Assembly: GCA_036023115.1 (NCBI GenBank)
Contig: JAYKKT010000073.1
Coordinates: 18,329,501 to 18,393,500 of the forward strand
Direction: 5' to 3'
Source of the DNA: Brasenia schreberi
Taxonomy: Eukaryota > Streptophyta > Magnoliopsida > Nymphaeales > Cabombaceae
DNA: 64,000 nt
Part shown: one piece after another, positions 10,884-21,411 of the stretch
Layout: every line of letters starts with the position of its first letter
Position numbering within the stretch: position 1 is the stretch's first letter
Notes under the pieces: model-generated
The model's database searches: none
Seen by the model: the letters and a program-made list of their open reading frames with translations, nothing else
Told to the model about the DNA's origin: nothing
Made by a program: the position numbers and the translations under genes

Positions 10884-11414
10884 ACAGGTCGGAGGACGAG
10901 CACGAAGCCGCCGAGGATCGACGGAGAAATGTTATCCGCGTGGCGGCCACTGACCTTCGCCTAGGACTCCAGCCCAGCAACGATGAGGTCGGTGCCGGAA
11001 AGTCGCCCGTTGAAAAGGGTGTTCACGGCGAACGCAGCCGCGGCAGCACTGGCCGCACTCGATCCGAGCCCAGAACCTAGCGGGAGTCCCTTTTCAGAGA
11101 GAGCGAAAGACCGACCGAGCGGACGCCGAGCGCACGTAGCGCGGCGATCGCAGCGATACCGACGCAGTTGTGAAGCGGGTCGAGAAATAGCCGGGGCGCA
11201 CCGTGGACGGCGGAGATGGCGACGCGTCCGGGCTTGACGGAGGGATCAACGGACACGGTGACGTGGTTTGACGTATACATGATTTGCATAAAAGCTTTCC
11301 AATAGCTTCAAAATATTCAGTATGCAATTTAAATTCAAGAAACTTAGCTACATTAAGATTAGGGTTTGAGATGGGCAGTGAGTTTGTGAACGAGTGTCTG
11401 AGAGTGGCAACCAT
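10884..11414 (-). pseudogene. Homoserine kinase pseudogene (promoter, start and partial GHMP kinase domain)
   Basis: Homoserine kinase (GHMP family) makes O-phosphohomoserine for threonine synthesis in plastids. On the minus strand, 11414-11356 encodes a transit-peptide-like start (MVATLRHSFTNSLPISNPN). Then 89 bp of foreign sequence intervene (11355-11267). From 11266 the kinase continues: HVTVSVDPSVKPG, then NCVGIAAIAALRALGVRSVG, then after a frameshift and stop near 11080 the ATP-binding signature GSGLGSSAAS, then LFNGRLSGTDL, a stop after GLES, then AKVSGRHADN and GGFVLVLRP, ending near 10884. The first part of the domain and the C-terminal half are missing. Plant homoserine kinases are usually intronless, so this could be a truncated gene or a retrocopy. 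A kept TATA box favours a truncated DNA copy. It is clearly more GC-rich than its surroundings. Confidence 0.9.
11267..11355. repeat. 89-bp block shared with PME intron 1
   Basis: It matches 14293-14380 with about four differences (one 1-base gap). Here it sits exactly where the homoserine kinase pseudogene lacks roughly 40 codons. In the other place it lies inside intron 1 of the PME gene, about 3 kb away. Confidence 0.9.
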
Positions 11415-11563
11415 GTGCGTGTGTGAGAGAGAGAAAGAGGGGGGTGCCTTTGAAGAAGATGAAGAAGGGCTTTCGTCACCGAGTCTTCCCAATTGGGGGT
11501 TATTTTATTTGTTTTATTACTTGAGGAATTTTGGACTTACTGTGATGGGACCCACTCGCAGTC

Positions 11564-11575
11564 ACGTATATAGAG
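11564..11575 (-). promoter_or_regulatory. TATA box of the homoserine kinase pseudogene
   Basis: The minus strand reads cctctatatacgt, about 150 bp upstream of the ATG at 11414. It is a relic promoter with the right spacing to produce a leader of about 120 nt. Confidence 0.5.
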
Positions 11576-11579
11576 GCGG

Positions 11580-13065
11580 CAACTTCGTCGTTTGGCGTGC
11601 TCGTGTCGTGTTAATTTCTGGTGGACCTGAATCTGCAGTCGTGTTCTTGTGGGGCTTCTGTGTTGGGTGCTATATTTTCAGCAGTTCATGCTTAGAGTCC
11701 TGTTTTCGCGTGTGTCAAATCTAATAATGCCTCACTTGGTTGTTACTTTTTGAAAACATTAAATGTTCAATTGCCATCCCATGAACAAGTTTCTCAAAGA
11801 GATCTGTAGTGCAATGATACACCAAAACAAATGAAGGTGAAGAAAAACTATCACCAACATCAACTTCTACTGCTGCATGGAAGAGAGAAGTTTTGATTTA
11901 GTAGTCATCTCTTAAATGGTGCTGTTGTGCAGAACCATGAAATTAAACCTAAAGATCATTGGAGATGATTTTTGTACGTAATCAATACCATTGAGGCTTG
12001 GTAAGCTTATTAGTGTATGATATGATACGAGACGAGACGACATTAAGGCATGGAAAGAATGCTCAAGGAATCTTGAAGACATTCTAAACATTGATTTAAT
12101 TTACACCGGACCACTAATCCAAGTTGATGGGTTTTGACTGAGGCTCCTTGGATCAAGGATCATGACTGAATCAGGATATTGTAGATCCTACCTTAAACCT
12201 TGATGCCAGCTCCACTTCTTCAACATGAAATTCGCCAAACTCCTCGCCTTCCTATTACGTCTCTGCTAAAATTTTCAAAGTTTCAAATATTCTGCATCTT
12301 GTCAGCTCCCAGGATGATGATCGTTTTGCATGAAATGGATAGAAATTCTTGTCAGGACATGACCACTCTTTTGCCTTCTCTTTCACTCGTCTGTTTTGAT
12401 GTTATCGTCTGTTTCATGCAAATAACTATTAAATATTATCAAGGTTTATATATCAAAACATGAACTGCTGTCGAAAAAAAATGTAGTTTCACAAGTCAAA
12501 GCGGTAAAATCTCCCTCCACACTGTGTGTAAATGCAATACATTGCAACATATTTACCTAATCCGATATAGACTTTGTATTGTATCAAAATTTCTATTGAT
12601 ACGAATACAATACAATCCGGATCAATACGCACAACACTGGTTCAAAGTGAATTGCACATCCCATGGAGTTCGAAAGCTATCATGACCAGTTTCTTTATTA
12701 ATCTTATTTCTTTGGATTCATCAACCGCATCTTTCATATGATCATTTTGTTCCATAGTTCGTTCATGGGTCCCTACATGGTATCTGTCTGTGTCATAACC
12801 ACTATAATCTGTTTAGAGAAAAGCCTTGGAACCATAGTGTAGACATTACATATATACTATTTTGCGATACATAGATACATAAAAACACATACACATCTAT
12901 GTGCGTGTGTGTGCATGCACTGAAGGGAGGAGCCAGATTCCACCGTAGTGGGCGGGGATGGGTTGATATCCACACAAGGGGCTTGCAGGCCCAGGTTTCT
13001 GTTTGGCACCAGTGTGTGTCACCTTTGTATTCAATGAGCACCATACCAACGCAATGTGTGCCGCT

Positions 13066-13069
<4 letters not shown>
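11580..13069. other. Intergenic
   Basis: No gene recognised. Around 12540-12620 several 'aatacaat' words occur in both orientations, as in old transposon ends, but no element can be delimited. Confidence 0.4.

Positions 13070-13140
<71 letters not shown>
13070..13140. repeat. Palindromic compound microsatellite (CT)n(AT)n(AG)n
   Basis: About 13 CT, 8-9 AT and 13 AG units in a row. The CT and AG arms are self-complementary, so the whole 71 bp can fold into one hairpin. A longer relative lies at 33190-33321. Confidence 0.95.
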
Positions 13141-13144
<4 letters not shown>

Positions 13145-13960
13145 TAATTTTAATTTTATATATAAAGAGGTGATTGATGGAACGCGTAAAGGAGTTCCTA
13201 ATTGGGAAGCTGACGGTTTTGTGTTATCCCTTGTTAAGAAGTGCGTCGTTATCAAAGAAACACCATGGACTGCAATTTTAAATTACCATTATTTCTAAGT
13301 TTACAATGTAAGACTTTAATTTAGCTTTTTTTGTCATGAAATATTAAATTACTTTGAGCATATACATAGGACTGCAAATTTCTGACACGATACAATACCT
13401 GATTACAAGCACCACCTGACAGTTCGTCTCTCTGTGTTGTCGTGCCGAGTTCGTGTCGACTGACCGCTGAATACTAAGATAATCTTTCTATAGAAACAAA
13501 GGAGGCATGTAATATTTGTCAATTTGAACCCCATTATGCAATCTTTTAAAACATCATGTTTCAAACTAAACTATTCAACGAACTTCCCATTGTGTGTGTG
13601 TTTGAGGGAAGACTACCGGTGTCCACGCAGCCCTCCTCCACAAGCAGGTAACTGTCTCTCTCATTTTCCCTGTTCTTGCATGGACGCCATACAACGCAGA
13701 GAATGATTATCAGAACTAAGTCTTAAAATGTCTCTCTTTTTTCTTCACGGAAACTGTCATTCACTAAAACTATCATCTGCGACACTGAGAATTAGTTTGT
13801 ATACAAAAATGACTACTATAATCACTATTTTTAATAACGTTACTGATTTATACTGCAAATCGGTTTCATTTTTTGCTATTGTCGATGGACCATTAATATC
13901 AATTAAAATTAATCTATCGTAAATGAAGCTCTTAGTCAAAATTAAACTAATACGATTTCA

Positions 13961-13970
13961 CTATATAAAG
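13961..13970 (+). promoter_or_regulatory. TATA box of the PME gene
   Basis: ctatataaag, 43 bp before the ATG at 14013. The expected start site gives a very short leader. The same box is conserved in the truncated copy at about 8019-8027. Confidence 0.75.
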
Positions 13971-14012
13971 TCTTCAACGCAAAACTTTACTTTACCTGTT
14001 TCCCGATTGAAT

Positions 14013-16827
14013 ATGGCAACAAGGTTCATCTTGCTAGTTTCTGTATTAATGTACTTGGTATGTTTATCGTTCTGTCCTTGCCTTACAATTCTGTTGTTCT
14101 TTGTGACAATGATCGTCATATTCTTCCTCATTTTCAGTTGTTTTCTGATTCAAGTTAACAAAATATCCTATGTGAATCATATTTTTTACTTTGAACAAGT
14201 ACTTCTATTTTACATGAAACTGGTTATTAAGAACTAGAATTCTGTCATTAAATTGACACTACCTTAACTCAAACTATATAGTGCTGTAATCGTTTGACGT
14301 ATACATGATTTGCATAATGCTTTCCAGTAGCTTCAAAAAATTCAGTATGCAATTTAAATTCAAGAAACTTAGCTACATTATGTCTGCTCATGCTTTCAAT
14401 TTTCTGCTAGTTCACTGGACTCATTTCTACAATCTGGAAATGCACTTTTCTTTTGCCTATTCAGTTTGTTTATGCCCTGGCACACCTTTAGACCAGTGAT
14501 CTCCGGCCCTGTGGTTTTGAAGTTATGTGAACTTAGTTTTCAGCACACAAGTTAACACTTAATTCTAACTACAATATTAACCCAACCATTTTAAACTAGT
14601 CGTTGCATTTCTAGAATCTCTGATATATCCATTCTCATAAATCACTTTTGAACTCACAAAACTGAACTGATTTTGAAGATGTGTCAACCTTAGATGGGCG
14701 GCGCAAAAGTTGAAAAACTATTATGATTTCAAACAGTATCCATATGAAAGTTCTTTTCACAAAATTTTGAGATTTTCCACATTTCAAAAATCTACTTTTT
14801 AAAGCATCTCTTCTTTCCTCAGTTCCTAATCTTTTTTTATTTTGTTTTATATAAAAGAACTATTTCTTTAGCCGACCCCGTCTAGCATGGGAAAAGGCTT
14901 AGTTGTTGTTGTTGTTATAAAAGAACTATTTCTTACTTGATGATTCTTTGTCTACTAATCAAATTACTCATTCAAATAGATAAACACCCATTAGTTAATT
15001 TTTCAGTGTGCTATTAATTTGTATGTCCGTGTTTGATGTTAGAAAATAATTTGTGATTTTTAGAGAAAATTGTTTTGGACTAAAAGTAAGCGTTGGAACA
15101 TGTTTATGGTACCAAGGTTTTTTATAGCACGTGTACTGTGACACCTTTTGCACTCTGAGTAGGGGTATTTTCAATAGCATGCATACCGGTGTTGTTTAAA
15201 TATGTCAACTACCAATCTTAGGAGGAAGGGTGCCTTGATATTGAAACGATGTCCAACCCGAAATGATGCAAAGATTTTTCTTAAGCTAACTAGAACCAGC
15301 TAATTGAGATGATCACAAAATGATATAAATTGGAACAAAAAGCTGGCAATATGCACTATCAAATATGCTAGGAATTTTTTTGTTAAGACAAATTAGGTTG
15401 GTCATTTGGTAGATTTTTGAAGCCTTTATAATCTCCCATGAGTTTTCATTGATATTTATCTCAAATGATATTCAGGCAATGAGCAAAGCAACCGATGTGA
15501 TTGTCGCTCAAGATGGGAGTGGACAATTTTCTTCAATTCAAGCAGCCATAGATGCTGCACCGACATATACTTTTTCAAGGTACACGATACATATTAGAAA
15601 AGGGAAATATAGTGAGACTGTCAATGTGAACAAGCAGAACATAAGCTTGGTGGGTGATGGAATGGATGATACCATCATCAGTGGGAGAAAATCTAATGCC
15701 TCTGGTGTGAGAACCTACGACACATGCACCGTCTGTAAGTTTTGTTTCTAACTGTTAAAATTAGTTAATTTAGTTAACATTTAATTCCCCCGCATCCATC
15801 GATTCCATAATCCATGGTAAAACATGATAGGAAGGAACTGAGAAAGCATAAATTTTCCTTTGCTAGGATCATGTTTTGGCATATGCACGGAACACATGTG
15901 TCACTATTATACTATTTTGGATGAAAAAAGTTCTAAGACTCTTATCATCAAGAATTCTCATTATCAAGTGAATCATTGAAGAATTTATCCAAAGACCCCC
16001 AAATGAAAAGAGGAGAGATTTTAGGATCTCTGGAAATATGAGGATCCGAACACTTTGTGTGCAAAGATCTCACACTCAATGTTCCTATTATTGGTACAAT
16101 TGAATTCTTTTCTGAATTTTATAAATTCTTATTTTCGTTAGGTGTTGATGGAGCTTACTTCATGGCCTTAAACTTAACAATTGAAAATACAGCTGGGCCA
16201 ACAGAAAATCAAGCTGTTGCTTTACGAGTGTCTGCAGATAGAACAATCATATATAATTGTAGAATTTTAGGATTTCAAGATACTCTATATGCTACTAAGT
16301 CTAAGCAATTTTATCGAGACTGCCATATCTATGGCACAGTGGACTTCATCTTTGGAGATGCTGCAAGTATATTCCAGAACTGTGTTTTATATCTTAGGAG
16401 GCCTATTTTAGGTCAAGAAATTACAGTTACTGCTCAAGGTAGGGAAAAAAAGGATGATGATACTGGAATTGTCCTTCAAAACTGTACCATCTTACATACT
16501 GATGAGCTTGTGCCATATATTGGCAATGTCAAAATTTATTTGGGTCGACCATGGAAGACGTATGCAGTTACAGTAGTGATGCAATCAATGCTAGATCGTT
16601 TTATTGATCCTGTTGGCTGGGAAGAATGGCAGGGCAGCACCAACCATCTCACAACATACTATGGGGAGTTTAGGAACAGAGGACTTGGATCCAACACAAC
16701 AATGAGGGCGAATTGGACACATCCTCACATGACAGTGTATGAAGCTATATATTACACGGTCGATGTATTCATAGGTGGAAACAAATGGATTCCATCTATG
16801 GGTGTTCCCTTCACCCCTGGATTGTAA
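14013..16827 (+). CDS. Pectin methylesterase (pectinesterase), secreted, no pro-region
   Basis: Removes methyl esters from wall pectin (EC 3.1.1.11). Proposed exons are 14013-14057, 15476-15734 and 16142-16827, with GT-AG borders in phase 0 and phase 1, giving 329 residues. Exon 1 encodes a short hydrophobic start ([15 protein letters not shown]), a likely signal peptide. All five family signatures are present: GKYSE (58-62), QAVAL (125-129), QDTL (147-150), DFIFG (169-173) and LGRPW (235-239). The catalytic Asp (169) and Arg (237) are 68 residues apart, as in carrot PME. There is no PMEI-type pro-domain, so it is of the short class. The tiny first exon is inferred from the conserved TATA/ATG block and reading phase, not from transcripts. 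A microscopic RTE insertion sits in intron 1. The (AT)n array begins about 80 bp after the stop. Confidence 0.88.
14293..14380. repeat. Intronic block copied into the homoserine kinase pseudogene
   Basis: An 88-bp piece of PME intron 1, from tttgacgtatacatg to agctacatta, that recurs at 11267-11355. Confidence 0.9.
14869..14916 (+). mobile_element. 48-bp RTE/Au 3'-end insertion with perfect target duplication
   Basis: The insert reads tagccgaccccgtctagcat followed by gggaaaaggctta and (GTT)n. It is flanked on both sides by ataaaagaactatttctt (14851-14868 and 14917-14934), an 18-bp target-site duplication without mismatches. It is an extremely 5'-truncated product of target-primed reverse transcription, lying in PME intron 1. 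The intact duplication implies a recent event. Confidence 0.92.
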
Positions 16828-16904
16828 AAGCATGTGTATCAAATGTCTTATAAAATGAAAGTCCATTCTTGCGAATTTCTCTCTCTGTGTGTGTATGTGT
16901 ATTA

Positions 16905-16905
16905 C

Positions 16906-16993
<88 letters not shown>
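16905..16993. repeat. Long (AT)n microsatellite
   Basis: About 44 uninterrupted AT units, directly downstream of the PME gene. It marks the left edge of the R2 duplication; the partner at 37171-37241 is (AT)n(GT)n. Confidence 0.97.
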
Positions 16994-16996
<3 letters not shown>

Positions 16997-16999
16997 CAC

Positions 17000-18720
17000 A
17001 CACATATGTATGCATATAGATGCGTCTCTGCGTGTGTTTGTGTGCATTCACTAAAACAGCGCACATACTGGTATCTGTAACAACAAGGAGTGAGAAGATA
17101 GTTAACAATCCAATAGAACGCGTGATACTTCAATTTTGTACCAAGTGACAATTGTCAATTGTTACATCTGATCATTGGAATGTGCTCCTGAATATGCTAA
17201 CTGTTTGATCCTCAACTCTTCAATAGCGTCACTTGTGAAGTTCTGCATGCTTGAATATGTTTAAAAGGAAGAGGGAATGAGTGCCAGACTCAAAGTTAAA
17301 GCATGCTTCTCTGCATATGTCCCACCTACGATAGGGAAAACACAAGATGATCAGTCTATCAGGGAAATTCCAAACATCAACACTGTCTTTAACTTGTACG
17401 TTGAAAAGTGAGAGAATCAGTGCCAGCCTCAAATAAAAGCGTTACACCTGCTTCGTTTAAATCTCTGCATATGTGCCACTCACAATAAGGCAAGCACAAG
17501 ATGATCAAAGTCTGTAAGGGAAATTCTACACTATCTTTAACTTTGCATCATTAAGTCACAGCTAAATGAACGGAACCAAAGTCTATGGATCACTTATCTT
17601 GGAATAATAAGATAGCACAAGGATCAAGTTCAAAAGTAACGATAACAGTCTCTGTTTCTGAACATCAATTTTTGTCTAGCTGGTAGACAGAAAAACTACA
17701 TACCAAGTTTTTTCTGGTTTGAGAAAGCTTCTATCTTGAACAACAAGAACTTGAATTATCCACTAACAGACCAACCAGAGGAAAAGAAAATAGGCTAGAT
17801 TGGTCGCCAAAATTAACTACGACCTTCTGAGAAGAGAAATGGTTGTGTTAGAGCCAGTGAAATGGAAGTGTACAAGTTTGCCATGAATGCCGAGTTGCTT
17901 CCAATAGTTCCTCTCCTGTACAAAATCCATCTCTCCCAAGGGATTGGATTCCCACGAGTGAAGCAAGAAATATGTACAATCAAAGAAACAATGATGGTCT
18001 ACTTGTCCAATAGATGTTCACACCAGTCAACCATTGCCAGCAAGAGCACTAAAGTACTTAGATTGTAGTGCATTGACCTTATTACCATCACCAACTGGCT
18101 TATGCAACATGAGCGGCACTATTCTTTTGGCTGATACATTATTCCAACCATCCACATCTGCATTGCAGTTTAAAGCTATAGTTGGGGAATCAATCACAAC
18201 CCATGTTCATGGTTTTCACTCAGTTGAGTCTGTTCCAGGAGTTGTCGGACATAGACTGCAATTATTACTCTCTATTCATCTCCACTGGAGAATAATTAAC
18301 TATTGTTTCAAAATTATTGCTTCCTCGTCTATTCCAAACCCAGGAAGGGCTGTGAACTAGGAACTTTTGCCCATCTCTTGACTTGCAATACTTGAAATCA
18401 TATTAAAGATTCATCCAGTGAATCTAACAAAAAGTACCCATGTATTCAAGTGTATGAATTTATGCAGTTAAAAATAGGATGAAAATAATGGGAAGTGGAT
18501 CACCTATGAATATTTTAATATAACAGGCGTAGCAATGATGCTCATCCAATTTTAGCAGCTTCCTTAACAATTTGTGTTTACCAAACTCTCATACTTCTAT
18601 ACCCCATCCCTATAGCCCCCATTCTGGCTATTTGCACGAGTGATGTGTTGGCATTTCAAAGTGACTATGGTGTGTGCACATAGTTGGTGTTATAGCCCCA
18701 GACAACTTTAATTCACCTAC
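17000..18720 (+). repeat. Repeat R2, copy A (uninterrupted)
   Basis: It matches 37262-37705 and then 44716-46076; the partner is split by a copia element. The same left part appears a third time at 38113-38558. The break between the halves is at about 17390. The last 120 bp overlap the start of R1 copy 2, so the duplicated block ended inside R1. On the minus strand, about 18213-18046, both copies keep a readable run including SPTIALNCNADVDGWNNVSA and KRIVPLML.KPVGDGNKVNA. It looks like a former exon, but I do not recognise the protein. Confidence 0.85.
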
Positions 18721-20670
18721 CAAAGACAGTAATCGGCTGCACTTGAGATGAACAAAATCAAAGGCAAAACCAGGATAGCTAAGTCAGCAATCGATGGAAG
18801 ACCAACGTGACAGTTTATGGTTATAACGATAGTATTCAGAGAGAGAGAGATTATCAACTTGAAGTGCAAAAACTTGCATTATGCAACACTCACTCCATCT
18901 GACAGTTTATGGTTATAAAGATAGTAAGCAAACAAGATGTATGGAAGCACCCAAAGGAAAAGCATAGATCTCAATAGAAAGTGAGAAAACACAGAACCGA
19001 CACAAGGTAACTCAGGCAATCATTGAAGTCCAACTTGACATGGTAGAAACAAGGGCAATCAATCAAAGAGAGAAAAGCAAATATACACAATTAATATATA
19101 TGAAGCGTGTAGCTTAAAATACAAAGAACCTATATTCTGTCAGATTTGCACCATATCAAGAATGTAAGGTTTTTTGGAGACTGTATTTCTGGGATCTGCT
19201 TCTGGTGAACAGAATGCAAGTAGGCAACCGAAAGGAGAGGCTCTAGAGACAGAATGTAGTGTTTACTTTTGCACAAGATCATTTTTTCAGCTGCGGAACT
19301 GTTCTTTTTTTCTACGAGTTTGCATGAGCCCTGTTCCTCTTTTGTTTGTGAACTTTTCTTGCTCTGCTCACTGAAAATTCAATTCTTCATCTGTCAATTG
19401 TCTGCTTCCCATACCAAATCCACCTCTACTGTAATATGCACGCATCTTTGCATTTTGGAAACAAGCATCTGAAGGCAGCATACTACAAAATTGTAGTCAT
19501 TGTCTTATTTTTCTATTAGGAATAGTAATTAAACTACACATGAAAAAATACATGAATTAAATGCAGAAAAATTCAAGAAATGAAGCATGAACACATGCAG
19601 CATTGGCAATGCACAGAGTTCCGCCCGTTGCTGAACCGAAGTATACGCAAGAAGCATAGACACGTTTGCCTTCGCAAATGCAATGTTTAGTTTCATAGTG
19701 TCTGCATCATGCAAATACCTTTCTGACTATACAACACTAGAAGACTTCGCATATAGGAAGTTCCATATTTTCCATTTACATCATACTTATATCTATGCAA
19801 CAAGAATGAGAAAAAGAACACCACATCCACATGTAACAATTTAGAAGGTATATTTTTACCTGCCATGAACTTTCCAAGAACGATCTGATATATCAAGTGT
19901 GTAGTATAATTGTTAAGGAATCTTGAAAGTGAAAGGGAACATATAGAGGCTGTCTCATTCACAAAGGGAGAGGGTGAGAGGTATATGGGTTGGTGGTATG
20001 GCGTTTCTTTGCAACTGTATGACTAAGTTCTGCTCATTAGTCTATTTGTGGTGAATTTTGTCAAATCACAATAAATCTGGCTACTCTAATCGTGTTCCAT
20101 GCAACAAGATGTAAACATGTTAGCAAACACAAAATGTTCCATTATGATACTTGGACTCAGCCTAGCGAACAATTCGTGCATGTACATTAGTGAACTACCA
20201 GTAAGTTATTTTTGGCTTTAACTCTGGAGTACAACCTTGCTGCAGAATAAATGTGAAGTATGGGTGCTTCAGGAGATTTTCCGAGTACTTAAACCACAGG
20301 GTGGCGCATGTTTTAATGATGAATGGAATCAACAACTTCCTATGTGTAAAATGCACATATGCAGCTATTTGTTTTTCTAAAGATCTCAGTTTGGTAATGA
20401 ACGCTCTGAATAATCATGTTCATATAAAAGCTACCAGCCCAATAACACAAAGGGCAGGGAAGCAAGCTCATAAAGAATCAAGACAGGGCATACTCTACGA
20501 AATATTGATGCTTTCCTTTTTTGCTAATTTTGATTGAAAATGAACTGAACTTAGATAGACTGAACATATTACTCAAAGCAAATATCAGAAAGCTTCCCAA
20601 AAGGTTTTCAGTTTACATGATTCAATCAACTCGTTCTGAAAGAAAAATAATAGAAGAAATAATTGGTCAC
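18650..20670 (-). repeat. Repeat R1, copy 2 (inverted)
   Basis: Inverted relative to 4945-6830 over its whole length, including the pair gcaatcgatggaagaccaac (18787) and its complement at 6690-6715. With copy 1 it forms a large inverted duplication about 12 kb apart that flanks the PME gene and the homoserine kinase relic. Confidence 0.8.
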
Positions 20671-20783
20671 ATTTTCCACTGAGACATCAAACGTACAACA
20701 TTGACAAAGACGTGGAATGAAAAAACAGGAAGCAACCCACAAATGCTTCTAGTAACAGTTCTCATACTTTGGCCGCCGGAATC

Positions 20784-20851
20784 TCAGAAGCACTTTCTGT
20801 CCATAATAAATGGCCCAGATTCATCATACTCTGCCTTTGCAATCCACATCT
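20784..20851 (-). pseudogene. Actin gene fragment: last exon with its splice acceptor
   Basis: On the minus strand, ag|ATG TGG ATT (from 20849) opens the frame MWIAKAEYDESGPFIMDRKCF and then TGA (20786-20784). This is the C-terminus of actin, where the family has GPSIVHRKCF; S to F, V to M and H to D are changes at nearly invariant sites. The exon starts right after an AG, at the position of the conserved last intron of plant actin genes. No other actin exon follows upstream, so it is a stranded genomic fragment, not a retrocopy. Confidence 0.85.
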
Positions 20852-21063
20852 GCCATCAAACAATTCAAATCCTTAGATAGCTCTGACAACACATTTGGTT
20901 CTATGGGTTCACAGTCTATACTCCACATGACTGCTGTGCCTGATAGTGCAATCCTACTGCTTTGCTGCTATTGTAGTGTGTGGGTGCGTGTGACAGGGAG
21001 AGAGAGAGAGAGAGAGAGACTTAATTAACTTGAAGTACAAAAACTTACATCACGCTACATCAC

Positions 21064-21411
21064 TGTAAAGGTGAGATGGCCATTCTCGGCAACCTCATCA
21101 CATAAACAGCTGGACTGGCCATCCTGTGTGGTAGAGGTTACATGAATGGGCCGTAAAAGCCAGTCAGTTACAAAGCTCATTTGTAACCAATCAGATAAGG
21201 TTGGATAAGGACTCCAAAGAAAGAAAGCCCCATAGAGAATCCAAGGGGTGTGGACGAGGGGATGCTCTTTAAATACAAAGCAACACACAGTACAACACAT
21301 GGAAAAATACATAAGTGAAAACCCTCTCATGCGAAACCTACTACGAGTAAACCTCAAAATCAAAACCACTCGTACCAGTTCTTCTTTGCTTCTTCTTCAC
21401 AGATCGAGTTG
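21064..21411 (+). repeat. 5' LTR of copia B
   Basis: About 348 bp, starting tgtaaaggtgagatggcc. The right edge is approximate because the two LTRs diverge just after ...gagttg. Confidence 0.75.

Noticed and set aside
16811..17108. Several open frames on both strands of about 60-78 codons
   Set aside because: They are translations of the (AT)n array (repeating Ile-Tyr) and have no coding meaning.
20253..20537. 94-codon frame in R1 copy 2, partly matched by 5354-5136 in copy 1
   Set aside because: Two in-frame 3-base gaps were suggestive, but the third copy (26230-26400) is full of shifts and no known protein is matched, so I kept it as repeat sequence.
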